The notes: generated from the letters alone by a model not told the origin. Shown: positions 54,001 to 62,339, counted from the first letter of the stretch. The stretch: DNA of 64,000 nucleotides from Klebsiella sp. WP3-W18-ESBL-02 (GCF_014168815.1 NZ_AP021973.1:124001-188000), one strand, 5' to 3'. Numbers and translations are program-made.

Positions 54001-54118
54001 CCTTGGCGCTTAAGTCAAAATATAACCGACGGTCGTCATCCGAAAAATTAGGTAGACCAAATAGTTCGTCTATCTCATGAGAGGATAAAATGGATAATCG
54101 ACGCGGCTCATTCGCCAT
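51038..54118 (-). CDS. tnpA: Tn3-family transposase (1026 aa)
   Basis: The full-length product has the Tn3 N-terminal domain (RRLYFDLSAKEREAVEDI) and the DDE catalytic core in the C-terminal third: SSSDGQRMET (first Asp), STDTHGTNQVNFWILHAFG (second Asp) and NRGEAYHRLRRAV (Glu). Tn3 transposases drive replicative transposition to cointegrates. Upstream on the same strand is a dinJ/yafQ pair, a known passenger arrangement near tnpA in Tn3-family elements. It has no adjacent tnpR of its own. Confidence 0.93.
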   Translation of the reverse strand: MANEPRRLSILSSHEIDELFGLPNFSDDDRRLYFDLSAKEREAVEDIRTFSVAAHLVLQLGYFKAKRQFFLYEQEISVLNDLRYIVTQHFPARTLSSLKSPSRPIRTEQQRSILQLFNYQLCDSEAKAALEDKAQRIAMLSTQPIYIFRELIQYLELHRIVMPSYRYMQEMIGRVVAYERTRIAQLLNTSMDPLIVQQLTALLQADSGLFRVSALKHEAKDFSYEELRQEVARRQFFQPLHEFAQQFLTTAGISNESGKYYASLVKFYTTYKLQRMKKETAQLYLLFFAFHRFRQINDNLIEALIHWVDQYEKQAKRAAEEAMNNAVASASKNLQAAGHVLSLFTDDQITDDTPFSSIKEKAFTLLDPEQFPLVSDYLRNIAFDKTAFEWSHYTKLSATFKRNLRQLFSDLDFAGRVEDSPLLEAIEFLQNLLRTDKSPRQTDPSLFPTEIIPKGLRRYLFRKEGNTLKDLDVDRYEFLVYRLLRNSLEAGDLYVKNSNEFRRFEDDLISDLRWQDKEQILREISAPILLAPIKDTLAEFHAMIEARYTAINQHITEGVNKHIKVIGAAEKRRWKLLYPSTDEPINSDFYSQLPGIGIADLLWFVAGNTGFLSAFTHVLDRYVKHEADPREIFACIVAMGTNMGLSKMAEVSGLSAPAMAGTSRNYLRLETLRAANDAISNATSQLPAFHLYDIQDTLHSSSDGQRMETQINTLNARYSPKYFGLQKGVSAYTLVANHVPINAKIIGTHEHESHYVFDLLHNNTSDIKPERHSTDTHGTNQVNFWILHAFGYYFAPRYRDLHKKMETLVGSKNPAEYGDWLIKPSRKTNDELIEREWPNIQRIMASLAQKDVTQATIVRKLSSYSRQNQTKKALWELENICRTLYILEFIDDVGLRQCVQKALNRGEAYHRLRRAVAFVNGGKFRVKTEEEQQIWNECSRLITNAVIYYNTVLLSRVYEQKQAVGDQNALTQLQGISPVAWQHINMYGSFEFSPSTSKIDIDALVARYADPEYWLQALTDSETSIE

Positions 54119-54204
54119 AGTTGATGGCCCTAGAAATTTTTGCCATTAGAACACCTGCGTTAATGAGGAAACATAAACCGCTTTCCCCTTCATTACCGCA
54201 GTTC

Positions 54205-54489
54205 TTATAACCCTAATTCGCTATGTGACCCTAAACGAACAAGCTGCAATACGGTGTCATCTGGTTTTCGGTAAATTAAAACCAGATCGGGCTTAACATG
54301 ACAGTCCCGATGATCTTTCCAGTCACCTGAGAGCGGGTGATCGCGTAGTTTTTCAGGCAATGGCAAATCATTTGCCAAAACTTGAACTATCAACGAAAAC
54401 TCGGCACCGGCAAGAACCGCTTTGTATTGCCCTTTGCTTTCGCGTTTAAAATCTCGCTTGAACTGGCTTGTGTATTCAATCGTCCGCAT
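54205..54489 (-). CDS. yafQ: YafQ-family mRNA interferase toxin
   Basis: The 94-residue product matches YafQ: LRDHPLSGDWKDHRDCHVKPDLVLIYRK and GSHSEL contain the catalytic His and Asp residues (HP, H, D, H) used to cut mRNA on the ribosome. It overlaps the antitoxin gene by 14 bp. A second, broken copy lies at 54963-55165. Confidence 0.92.
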   Translation of the reverse strand: MRTIEYTSQFKRDFKRESKGQYKAVLAGAEFSLIVQVLANDLPLPEKLRDHPLSGDWKDHRDCHVKPDLVLIYRKPDDTVLQLVRLGSHSELGL

Positions 54490-54739
54490 TGAGATCAGCC
54501 ATTAAATCATCAACTGTTGCGAAAGATTTCAACCCACCTTTACGAGCTTCTTTCATAGCTTCAATAGTTTCAGCATTGGGTACCAATGGCTCGAATGGCA
54601 ATGCTTTTTCACGGGCAACACGAGTCAGCATGATCCGGAAAGCATCAGATACAGTCAGCCCCATCGATGCCAGAACGATAGTAGCTTCTTCTTTGATGTG
54701 TTCATCAATACGGGCACGTACAACGGCATTTGCAGACAT
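54476..54739 (-). CDS. dinJ: DinJ/RelB-family antitoxin
   Basis: The 87-residue protein has the RelB/DinJ ribbon-helix-helix N-terminus (VVRARIDEHIKEEATIVLASMGLTVSDAFR) and a C-terminal toxin-binding helix. It follows GAGG. A GCTACAATGTAGC palindrome (54764-54776) upstream is a likely autoregulatory operator. Such modules are thought to stabilise Tn3-family elements. Confidence 0.92.
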   Translation of the reverse strand: MSANAVVRARIDEHIKEEATIVLASMGLTVSDAFRIMLTRVAREKALPFEPLVPNAETIEAMKEARKGGLKSFATVDDLMADLNADD

Positions 54740-54763
54740 AATTTAATCCTCATGTTTGTTTGG

Positions 54764-54776
54764 GCTACAATGTAGC
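54764..54776 (-). promoter_or_regulatory. Palindrome upstream of dinJ-yafQ
   Basis: GCTACA, A and TGTAGC form a 6-bp perfect inverted repeat about 25 bp before the dinJ start, the usual place for a RelB/DinJ operator. Confidence 0.55.
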
Positions 54777-54962
54777 TCAACTTTATTTTAGGCCATAACT
54801 TTAAAAAAAGCCATGCTATATCGGAAAACAAGTGTTTTACGACACGTCAATTTCTTTGATGATCGGTGTCATTTTCAGAAGACGACTGCACCAGACAACG
54901 CGGTTTGAAGGCTGTTGTGCAGTCGTCTATTGAACGAACAGTATCAGGAGTCCGCTGCACGA

Positions 54963-55165
54963 ATGATGACCTCAAGCCGGTTCTGGTCGCGCTGGCGACC
55001 GATCAGCCCCTGGATGTGCGATACCGCGACCACGATCTTTCCGGCGATTGGGCGGGCTACCGCGAATGCCACATCAAGCCCGACCTGCTGCTGATCTACC
55101 GCAAGTCCGACGCCGACACCCTGCGACTGGCGCGGCTTGGCTCCCATAGCGAGCTGTTCGGCTGA
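54963..55165 (+). pseudogene. YafQ-family toxin remnant
   Basis: The frame encodes only the C-terminal two thirds of a YafQ toxin (YRDHDLSGDWAGYRECHIKP, then LGSHSELFG). It keeps the catalytic His/Asp set but lacks the N-terminal helix and any antitoxin. The IRt-like repeats run right up to its truncated start, so the transposon end probably cut the gene. Confidence 0.8.
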
Positions 55166-55175
55166 TGCCAGTCGC

Positions 55176-55290
55176 CTTGTCCGCCAAACGATCATTAGGC
55201 GGCCAAACCGGACGCCTGTCCGAAAACATCTTGCGCAACGGGATGACGGACAATAAGATAGGCGGACGGTATAACGGACAAATGGGCGGA
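55176..55290 (+). repeat. res: res-like site region upstream of tniR
   Basis: Three imperfect inverted-repeat units with TGTCCG/CGGACA-type arms lie at about 55176-55205, 55210-55255 and 55259-55287, immediately before the resolvase gene, as expected for sites I-III of a serine resolvase. Confidence 0.6.
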
Positions 55291-55291
55291 A

Positions 55292-55867
55292 ATGGCACTC
55301 ATCGGCTATGCGCGGGTATCGACGGCGGAACAGGACACCGCCTTGCAGACGGATGCGCTGCGCAATGCAGGCTGCGAACGGGTTTTCGAGGACACGGCAT
55401 CCGGGGCCAAGGCAGACCGGCCCGGCTTGGCCGATGCGCTGGCTTATCTGCGCGATGGCGATGTGCTGGTCGTCTGGCGGCTGGATCGGCTTGGCCGCTC
55501 CCTGCCGCACCTGATTGAGACGGTCGGCAAGCTGGAAGCACGGGGCGTCGGCTTCCGCTCGTTGACTGAAAACATCGACACCACCACGCCGGGCGGACGG
55601 CTCATCTTCCATGTGTTCGGTGCGCTGGGCCAGTTCGAGCGCGACCTGATCCGCGAGCGCACCAAGGCCGGGTTGACCGCTGCCGCCGCACGCGGGCGCA
55701 AAGGCGGACGCAAGCCGGTTGTCACTGCCGACAAGTTGCAACGAGCGCGGGAGCTTGTCGCCAACGGCTTGAATGTCCGCGAGGCCGCCGCACGCCTCAA
55801 GGTAGGAAAAACCGCTCTCTACGCTGCCTTGCAGGCGGCCAGTTCTGGCAGTGCAGCCGACTCCTGA
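55292..55867 (+). CDS. tniR: TniR-like serine resolvase
   Basis: The 191-residue serine recombinase has the catalytic Ser in YARVSTAEQD (residue 10), WRLDRLGRS, the E-helix (FGALGQFERDLIRERT) and a C-terminal HTH (NVREAAARLKVGKTALYAAL). Its place between a res-like region and an IRi-type end matches TniR of the Tn5053/Tn402 family, which resolves cointegrates. Confidence 0.88.
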   Translation: MALIGYARVSTAEQDTALQTDALRNAGCERVFEDTASGAKADRPGLADALAYLRDGDVLVVWRLDRLGRSLPHLIETVGKLEARGVGFRSLTENIDTTTPGGRLIFHVFGALGQFERDLIRERTKAGLTAAAARGRKGGRKPVVTADKLQRARELVANGLNVREAAARLKVGKTALYAALQAASSGSAADS

Positions 55868-55988
55868 TATTTCGTGCAGTCGCCTTCTGAAAACGACACT
55901 ACCTGTGCAACACCCCCTCAAAAATGTACGGAAAACTCTATCGCTATTCACTATTATGCGGAAACCTGTTTTTGATGGTTATCCGCCT

Positions 55989-56591
55989 ATGTTGGTTGGC
56001 TACATGCGCGTGTCGTCGGACTCCGACCGCCAGAGCACGGACTTGCAGCGCGACGCGCTGCTCGCCGCCGGCGTCGATCCGCGTCACCTGTTTGAGGATC
56101 GTGCCTCTGGCGCGAAGGATGACCGTGCCGGCTTGGCGCGGGCGCTTGAGTTCGTTCGAGCCGGCGATGTGCTGGTGGTGTGGAAACTCGACCGGCTCGG
56201 TCGCTCGCTGTCGCACCTGCTCGCCATTGTGACTTCGCTCAAGGACAAGCGGGTGGCGTTCCGCTCGCTGACAGAGAACCTGGACACTACGACGCCCTCG
56301 GGCGAATTCCTGTTCCAGGTGTTCGGTGCGCTCGCGCAGTACGAGCGCGCCTTGATTCAGGAGCGCGTCGTCGCGGGCTTGGCCGCCGCACGCAAACGCG
56401 GCCGGATCGGCGGCCGGCCGCAGGCGATCACTGGTGAGAAGCTGGACGCCATCGTCGCCGCGCTCGATGGCGGCATGTCTAAGGCGGCGGTGTGCCGCAA
56501 CTTCAATGTCAAGCGCACTACGTTGATCGAAACATTGACGCGAGCAGGTTGGCGTGGTGCGGGAAGGACGGTCGATGAGCAACAAGAATAA
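55989..56591 (+). CDS. tnpR: Tn3-family resolvase
   Basis: The likely start is the ATG at 55989 (MLVGYMRVSSDSDRQ); the longer frame reads through the mini-element end. The 200-residue protein has the catalytic Ser (MRVSS), KLDRLGRSLSH and a C-terminal HTH (SKAAVCRNFNVKRTTLIETL). It overlaps tnpA by 17 bp in the same direction, unlike the divergent Tn3 order. Confidence 0.9.
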   Translation: MLVGYMRVSSDSDRQSTDLQRDALLAAGVDPRHLFEDRASGAKDDRAGLARALEFVRAGDVLVVWKLDRLGRSLSHLLAIVTSLKDKRVAFRSLTENLDTTTPSGEFLFQVFGALAQYERALIQERVVAGLAAARKRGRIGGRPQAITGEKLDAIVAALDGGMSKAAVCRNFNVKRTTLIETLTRAGWRGAGRTVDEQQE

Positions 56592-59500
56592 GCTACTCAC
56601 CGTCTTTTCTGACGCAGAGCAGGAAGCCTTGTACGGCCTACCGGACTTCGACGATGCTCAGCGGCTGGAATACCTGGCGTTGACCGAATCTGAACTGGCG
56701 TTCGCCAGCAGCCGGCCTAGCCTGCAGGCCCAAGTCTATTGCGTCTTGCAGATCGGCTACTTCAAGGCCAAGCATGCTTTCTTCCGCTTCGATTGGCATG
56801 AGGTCGAGGACGATTGCGCCTTCGTGCTGAGTCGCTATTTCCACGGCGAAGCGTTCGAACGCAAGGCGATCACCAAGCATGAGCACTACAGCCAGAGGGG
56901 TAAGATCGCCGAACTGTTCGGCTACCGGTCGTGGGCGGCTAGCTTCCTGCCGCAACTGGCACAGCAGGCTGAACAGATCGTGCGGCGCGACGTAATGCCA
57001 GGATTCGTGGCCGCCGAACTGATCGTTTGGCTCAGCGAGCACAAAATCATCCGGCCCGGCCACACCACCTTACAAGAGCTGGTCAGTGAAGCCCTGTCCA
57101 CCGAACGCAGGCGCTTGGGCGGCTTGCTGGCAGAAGTGTTGGACGAATCGGCCAAAGCTGCGCTGGGCCAGCTCCTGGTGCGTGACGACACCCTGTCTCA
57201 ACTGGCAGCGCTCAAGCAGGACGCTAAAGATTTCGGCTGGCGTCAGATGGCAGGGGAGCGCGAGAAGCGCGCCACGCTGAAGTCCTTGCACGGGATCGCC
57301 AAGGCGCTGCTGCCCAAGCTCGGCATCTCGCAGCAGAACCTGCTGTACTACGCGAGCCTGGCGAACTTCTATACCGTCCATGACCTGCGCCACCTGAAGG
57401 CGGAGCAGACCCGGCTCTACCTGCTGTGCTATGCCTGGGTACGTTACCGGCAGCTCACCGACAACCTGGTCGACGCGATGGCCTTCCACATGAAAAAACT
57501 TGAGGACGAGAGCCGCACGGGTGCGAAACAGTCCTTTGTCGCCGAACAGCTGCGACGCCATCAGGAAACGCCGCAGGTTGGCCGCCTGCTGTCGCTGTAC
57601 GTGGACGACAGCGTGGCCGATCCGACGCCGTTCGGCGAGGTGCGCCAACGCGCCTACAAAATCATGTCCAGGGAATTGCTGCAAAACACGGCGCAGCGCA
57701 TGAGCGTCAAGCCACTGAACAAACTGGCGCTGCACTGGCAGGCGGTGGACGGCCTGGCCGAACGCATTCGACGCCATCTACGGCCGCTGTACGTCGCGCT
57801 CGACTTCGCCGGCACGGCCCCCGATAACCCATGGCTCGCGGCGCTGACTTGGGCCAAGAGCGTGTTCGCCAAGCAGCAGCGCCTATCACAACGGCCACTC
57901 GACGAATGTCCGGCGGCAACGCTGCCGAAACGCTTGCGTCCGTACCTGCTGATGTTCGATGCCGAAGGCACGCCGACAGGCCTGCATGCCGATCGTTACG
58001 AATTCTGGCTTTACCGTCAGGTCAGGAAACGCTTCCAGGCGGGCAAGCTCTACATTGACGACAGCTTGCAGCACCGGCATTTGTCCGACGAGTTGGTTTC
58101 GATGGACGAGAAAGCCGCCGTGCTCGCGCAGATGGACATCCCCTTCCTGCGGCAGCCGGTCAGTGCCCAGCTCGATGCACTGGCGGCCGAGTTGCGTGCG
58201 CAATGGGTGGCGTTCAATCGCGAGCTGAAACAGGGCAAGCTGACGCACCTGGAATACGACAAGGACACGCAGAGACTGACCTGGCGCAAGCCCAAGGGGG
58301 AGAACCAGAAGGCGCGCGAGCAAGCTCTCTACGAGCAACTGCCATACTGCGATGTCGCCGACGTGTTTCGCTTCGTCAACGGTCAGTGCCAGTTCCTGTC
58401 GGCGCTGACACCATTGCAGCCACGCTATGCGAAGAAGGTAGCCGACGCCGACAGTCTGATGGCGGTGATCATTGCCCAAGCCATGAACCACGGCAACCAG
58501 GTTATGGCACGTACCAGCGACATCCCGTACCACGTCCTGGAGAGTACCTACCAGCAGTACCTGCGCCAGGCGACGCTACATGTGGCCAACGATTGCATCA
58601 GCAACGCCATCGCCGCACTGCCGATCTTCCCGCATTACTCGTTCGACCTCGATTCGTTGTACGGTGCCGTTGATGGGCAGAAATTCGGCGTCGAGCGACC
58701 AACTGTGAAGGCGCGCTACTCGCGCAAATATTTCGGCCGCGGCAAGGGCGTCGTCGCCTACACGCTGCTGTGCAATCACGTGCCGTTGAACGGCTACCTG
58801 ATAGGCGCACACGAGTACGAGGCTCACCACGTGTTCGACATCTGGTACCGCAACACGTCGGACATCGTGCCGAGCGCGATCACCGGCGACATGCACAGCA
58901 TCAACAAGGCCAACTTCGCCATCCTGCACTGGTTCGGACTTCGTTTCGAGCCGCGCTTCACCGACCTCGACGACCAGTTGCAGGAGCTGTATTGCGCCGA
59001 TGATCTGGCATTGTACGAGAAATGCCTGATCCGGCCGGCTGGCCAGATCGACCGGCAACTCATCGTCGGTGAGAAGGCGAACATCGACCGAATCGTCGCC
59101 ACACTGGGCCTGAAGGAAATGACGCAGGGCACGCTGATCCGCAAGCTGTGCACCTATACGGCGCCGAACCCGACGCGGCGCGCAATCTTCGAGTTCGACA
59201 AGCTCATCCGCAGTATCTACACACTGCGCTACCTGCGCGACCCGCAACTGGAGCGTAATGTTCACCGCTCGCAGAACCGCATTGAGTCCTATCACCAGCT
59301 ACGCTCGACCATCGCCCAAGTCGGTGGGAAGAAGGAATTGACCGGCCGCACCGACATCGAAATCGAGATCAGCAACCAGTGCGCCAGGCTGATCGGCAAC
59401 GCGATCATCTTCTACAACTCGGCGATCCTGTCCCTGCTGCTGACGAAGTACGAGGCAGCTGGCAATGCCAAGGCGCTGGCGTTGATCACGCAGATGTCGC

Positions 59501-59604
59501 CAGCGGCCTGGCGGCACATCCTGCTGAACGGGCATTACACCTTCCAGACTGACGGCAAGTTCATCGACCTGGATGCGCTCGTGGCGGGACTGGAGCTGGG
59601 CTGA
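56575..59604 (+). CDS. tnpA: Tn3-family transposase (1009 aa)
   Basis: Start 56575 gives the usual N-terminus (MSNKNKLLTVFSDAEQEALY). The catalytic residues lie in YGAVDGQKFG (Asp), TGDMHSINKANFAILHWFG (Asp) and NRIESYHQLRS (Glu). It is only distantly like the transposase at 51038-54118 and is GC-rich, so it comes from a different element. It ends close to a 38-bp terminal repeat (59599-59636). Confidence 0.93.
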   Translation: MSNKNKLLTVFSDAEQEALYGLPDFDDAQRLEYLALTESELAFASSRPSLQAQVYCVLQIGYFKAKHAFFRFDWHEVEDDCAFVLSRYFHGEAFERKAITKHEHYSQRGKIAELFGYRSWAASFLPQLAQQAEQIVRRDVMPGFVAAELIVWLSEHKIIRPGHTTLQELVSEALSTERRRLGGLLAEVLDESAKAALGQLLVRDDTLSQLAALKQDAKDFGWRQMAGEREKRATLKSLHGIAKALLPKLGISQQNLLYYASLANFYTVHDLRHLKAEQTRLYLLCYAWVRYRQLTDNLVDAMAFHMKKLEDESRTGAKQSFVAEQLRRHQETPQVGRLLSLYVDDSVADPTPFGEVRQRAYKIMSRELLQNTAQRMSVKPLNKLALHWQAVDGLAERIRRHLRPLYVALDFAGTAPDNPWLAALTWAKSVFAKQQRLSQRPLDECPAATLPKRLRPYLLMFDAEGTPTGLHADRYEFWLYRQVRKRFQAGKLYIDDSLQHRHLSDELVSMDEKAAVLAQMDIPFLRQPVSAQLDALAAELRAQWVAFNRELKQGKLTHLEYDKDTQRLTWRKPKGENQKAREQALYEQLPYCDVADVFRFVNGQCQFLSALTPLQPRYAKKVADADSLMAVIIAQAMNHGNQVMARTSDIPYHVLESTYQQYLRQATLHVANDCISNAIAALPIFPHYSFDLDSLYGAVDGQKFGVERPTVKARYSRKYFGRGKGVVAYTLLCNHVPLNGYLIGAHEYEAHHVFDIWYRNTSDIVPSAITGDMHSINKANFAILHWFGLRFEPRFTDLDDQLQELYCADDLALYEKCLIRPAGQIDRQLIVGEKANIDRIVATLGLKEMTQGTLIRKLCTYTAPNPTRRAIFEFDKLIRSIYTLRYLRDPQLERNVHRSQNRIESYHQLRSTIAQVGGKKELTGRTDIEIEISNQCARLIGNAIIFYNSAILSLLLTKYEAAGNAKALALITQMSPAAWRHILLNGHYTFQTDGKFIDLDALVAGLELG

Positions 59605-59636
59605 CGGAAATTTCTGGGATTCCGGCGTACAACCCC
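59599..59636. repeat. Terminal inverted repeat (right end) of the second Tn3-family element
   Basis: Read inward, the repeat starts GGGGTTGTACGCCGGAATCC, the usual GGGG outer end of Tn3-family elements. No matching left copy was found in the window, so the left end is missing or was replaced. Confidence 0.7.
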
Positions 59637-59840
59637 GTAAAATAGAAGAGTGAGCACTTGATTTGCTGGTGCTTTCAAACAACGGTGTTGTTTTTTTAAC
59701 AGCCGAACTGGAAAGGGAGGCTGAGCTGCTCAGTGATCACTTTATCCGTTGGCTGATTTACGCCGGCATGTTCGCTACAGGCACTGAACGACAACGCAGA
59801 TGGTATGGTCTGTGCGTTCTGACTCGTCAAGGATCGGCCA

Positions 59841-60686
59841 ATGGATCGTTTGTCTAATTTGCTCTCGCGGTTCGGCGTGCGGGCCAATCTGTTCTATGAC
59901 GGCGACCTATGCGGCTCTGCATCTTACGATGGCGCCGAGCGGCGAGGTTATATCCATCTGCTTCAGGCCGGCAGCGTGACGTTGCTTGGTCCCGATCGCA
60001 AGGATTTGCAGCTCACTCGCCCTAGCTTGATTTTTATGCCACGCCCCGCCAAGCATCAATTGTTTGCGGGTGAGTCCGATGGCGCAAAGTTGTTGTGTGC
60101 TTCCATGGAGTTTGAGGGCGGAATTGATAATCCTTTGTCGGCTTCATTACCGGACTGTTTGGTGCTCGCACTCGATGATCTGCCCATGCTGGCAGACACG
60201 TTGGAGTGGATGTTTGCCGAGGCGGCAAATGTGCATTGTGGAAGGGAAGCCGCGCTTGAGCGCTTATTTGAGCTCCTAATCATTCTGTTGCTCCGTTACC
60301 TGCTCGATCATCACCAGTTGCGCACCGGAATGATGGCTGGACTGGCCGACATGCGGCTTGCCCGATCGCTTTTACAGATGCACAACTCCCCGGAACATGC
60401 CTGGTCAATAGCAGAGCTGGCCAGTGAGTCAAATATGTCACGCGCTGCGTATGCCGTGCATTTCAAGAGTGTCATCGGACAGACGCCTGCTGATTATTTG
60501 TTGAGTTGGCGAGTTAGCCTGGCTCAGAAGCTGATGCGAGAAGGGCGCTCGATTACGCTGATTGCAGCTCAAGTCGGCTACGAAAGTCCTTCGGCGCTGT
60601 CTCGCGCATTTAGACGCAAGACGGGGTTGAGCCCTCGTGACTGGTTGAAAGATCTGGCGGGGGAAAATGATGGCAAAAAGGCCTAA
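59841..60686 (+). CDS. AraC-family regulator, RclR-like
   Basis: The 281-residue protein has an N-terminal cupin-type sensor domain and a C-terminal AraC domain with two HTHs (WSIAELASESNMSRAAYAVHF; LIAAQVGYESPSALSRAFRR). Its start (MDRLSNLLSRF) and two Cys at residues 24 and 86 lie close to the redox Cys of RclR, the HOCl-sensing activator of E. coli. Next to it, convergently, is an RclC-like gene. The start follows AAGGAT. Confidence 0.8.
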   Translation: MDRLSNLLSRFGVRANLFYDGDLCGSASYDGAERRGYIHLLQAGSVTLLGPDRKDLQLTRPSLIFMPRPAKHQLFAGESDGAKLLCASMEFEGGIDNPLSASLPDCLVLALDDLPMLADTLEWMFAEAANVHCGREAALERLFELLIILLLRYLLDHHQLRTGMMAGLADMRLARSLLQMHNSPEHAWSIAELASESNMSRAAYAVHFKSVIGQTPADYLLSWRVSLAQKLMREGRSITLIAAQVGYESPSALSRAFRRKTGLSPRDWLKDLAGENDGKKA

Positions 60687-60712
60687 GGCATTACTGCCTT
60701 AAGCCATTGAAA
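60685..60712. terminator. Shared terminator between convergent genes
   Basis: AAGGCA, a 4-base loop and TGCCTT lie between the convergent regulator and DUF417 genes, 29 bp apart. Confidence 0.55.
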
Positions 60713-60715
60713 AAA

Positions 60716-61234
60716 TTATGCATTAATTTTACGTTTTTCCAGTTCAACCAGCGAATGGCCTGCCACAAATATCGAAACAGCAAGCAACCCTAAGTCTTTA
60801 AGCAGAAACTGACCTGGCGCAACGGAAATCGCCGGAAACCCTAAACTAGGCTCAATGACGCCCGGAGTGGAAAACATAAAGCTAAGGGTTGTGAAGAACA
60901 GGCCTGCAGACAGAGCGCCTCCTACCACGGATAGTTTGGGCGACAGCATGCGGCCTGCGATCAGAGTGCCGATCGAAATCTCTAGTATGCCGAGCAGGCT
61001 GGAGAACATGTCGACCGAAAAAATGCTATACACCCATCCCAAAAGCGGGCTGTTGCTCACCAGTGGAACCAGGCCCTCGGCCTCGTAGTGGGTAAATTTC
61101 ATGCCGCCGAACCAGAAGTAAATAATAGCGAGAGCCAAGTACGCGCCATAGATACCTAGCCCCATAGTTTTGGTTCCAAGCGTTAAGTGGGCCTGTACGC
61201 TGGACTTCGAGTTTTCAATGCCTATGGTTTTCAT
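60716..61234 (-). CDS. DUF417 membrane protein, RclC-like
   Basis: The 172-residue protein has four hydrophobic segments and the DUF417 core (FWFGGMKFTHYEAEGLVPLVSNSPLLG), close to E. coli RclC/YkgB (FMWIGLLKFVPYEADSITPFVANSPL). RclC contributes to reactive chlorine resistance at the inner membrane. It is shorter than RclC but seems complete. rclA and rclB are not in the window. Confidence 0.82.
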   Translation of the reverse strand: MKTIGIENSKSSVQAHLTLGTKTMGLGIYGAYLALAIIYFWFGGMKFTHYEAEGLVPLVSNSPLLGWVYSIFSVDMFSSLLGILEISIGTLIAGRMLSPKLSVVGGALSAGLFFTTLSFMFSTPGVIEPSLGFPAISVAPGQFLLKDLGLLAVSIFVAGHSLVELEKRKINA

Positions 61235-61946
61235 GTCTGAGCTTCCAGTAGTGAGTGAGAGTGTGTTGGCTGCCGAACGCCGTATGCGTTGGCGATGAGA
61301 TGATTATAGCTGGCATCTCTAATCAAGAGGCATCAGAAAGTATTGATTTCAGTGCAGATCGTCTTGGGCGGTGCAATTCGCGATGAAGGGATCGCCGTGG
61401 AGAGCGATGAGTGCACTATTTCGATAAAGGAGTCGTTTTACATAGGTCGATGAAGCGCGTTGCGGCATCGCCTACTGTCATTTCTCAAATCTGACTATGG
61501 GGCTTGGGGCGAAGGGCGGCACTGACTAGGCTTAGAACAGCTACCAACTAGCCGCGCGGCCGCGATGCACAAAGAATGGTAACTGAGCCGTGAGTGCGGT
61601 GGGCGCCCGCATTTATTTCCAAACCCTACAGATACATCGATCTTCGACTTCAACCGGGCAGATAGCTGTTGCAGCAAGCCTATCAATCGACTTTGACGTG
61701 TTAAAGAGGATAGGTTTTCCAGGGTTGGGGAACAGCATGCCCTGCAGAACGACACACGTCACTTTTGTTAAATTAATAAGCTAGCTACCTATTGGGCATA
61801 ACCTTGCAATTTGCTTCAATTTACGCACATGCACTTGCGACCTCAAAATGCAACGTAAGCCCCGAATATCTCCATTATTGTCGCCGCCAGCCTTAGTTAC
61901 AGCTGCTATGATGAATGAGATCGAAAACTGAAATCCCCCACTAGAA
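61235..61946. other. Gene-free stretch before sdhC
   Basis: No credible gene is seen in 712 bp. It probably contains the promoter of the DUF417 gene at its left and the native leader of sdhC at its right, joined by sequence of unknown origin. No IS remnant is recognisable. Confidence 0.4.
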
Positions 61947-62339
61947 TTGTTGACTGGAGTCAAAATGAATAAAAAGCGGCCGGTTAATCTTGATATTCGA
62001 ACCATTCAGCTTCCTCTCACGGCGCTTACATCGATTCTGCACCGGATTTCAGGAATTATGCTCTTTATTTTTCTGGGACTGATACTGTATATGCTGAGCA
62101 AATCGTTGGAGTCAGAAAAGGGTTTTAATGAAGTCAAGGAGATTTTTTCTTCACCTTTCGGCAAAGTTAGTTTCTGGTTGGTATACTCTTCATTTATTTA
62201 TCATCTCGTAGCCGGAATTCGACACCTAGTTATGGATGTGGGTGTTGGTCATACTTTGAAAGGCAGCAATCGCGCCTCTACTATTGTTTTAGTAGTGTCG
62301 GGTGTTTTAATGGTTGCTGGCGCCGTATGGATTTGGTAG
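61947..62339 (+). CDS. sdhC: Succinate dehydrogenase cytochrome b556 subunit
   Basis: The 130-residue product has the SdhC signature near its start (RPVNLDIRTIQLPLTALTSILHRISGIMLF), a haem-ligand His in HRISG and a second in VAGIRHLVMDVGVGH, and three hydrophobic segments. It is full length. SdhC anchors succinate dehydrogenase and forms the quinone site with SdhD. Here sdhD, sdhA and sdhB are absent; only a 6-codon frame follows. Its sequence suggests a gammaproteobacterium other than an enterobacterium as source. Confidence 0.88.
   Translation: MLTGVKMNKKRPVNLDIRTIQLPLTALTSILHRISGIMLFIFLGLILYMLSKSLESEKGFNEVKEIFSSPFGKVSFWLVYSSFIYHLVAGIRHLVMDVGVGHTLKGSNRASTIVLVVSGVLMVAGAVWIW

Larger units (their letters stand above)
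54867..55898. mobile_element. Tn402/Tn5053-like mini-element (IRt-yafQ remnant-res-tniR-IRi)
   Basis: The left end reads TGTCATTTTCAGAAGACGAC and the right end, in reverse complement, TGTCGTTTTCAGAAGGCGAC; these match the IRt and IRi ends of Tn402. Extra inner copies (CAGGAGTC.GCTGCAC) occur at both ends. Inside are a broken toxin gene, a res-like region and tniR, but no tniA, tniB or tniQ. The 5-bp flanks (ATCGG and CTACC) differ, so no target duplication is seen. The base composition is much richer in GC than the neighbouring left transposon. Confidence 0.8.

Noticed and set aside
54944..55951. 335-codon minus-strand frame over the resolvase region
   Set aside because: It is the complement of a GC-rich serine resolvase gene with recognised catalytic motifs; long antisense frames are common in such DNA.
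51038..59636. One single large Tn3 transposon
   Set aside because: The two transposases are only distantly related, differ in base composition and face away from each other, and no matching outer repeats were found; a mosaic is more likely.
61495..61784. Short open frames between the DUF417 and sdhC genes
   Set aside because: They lack ribosome binding sites and recognisable protein features.
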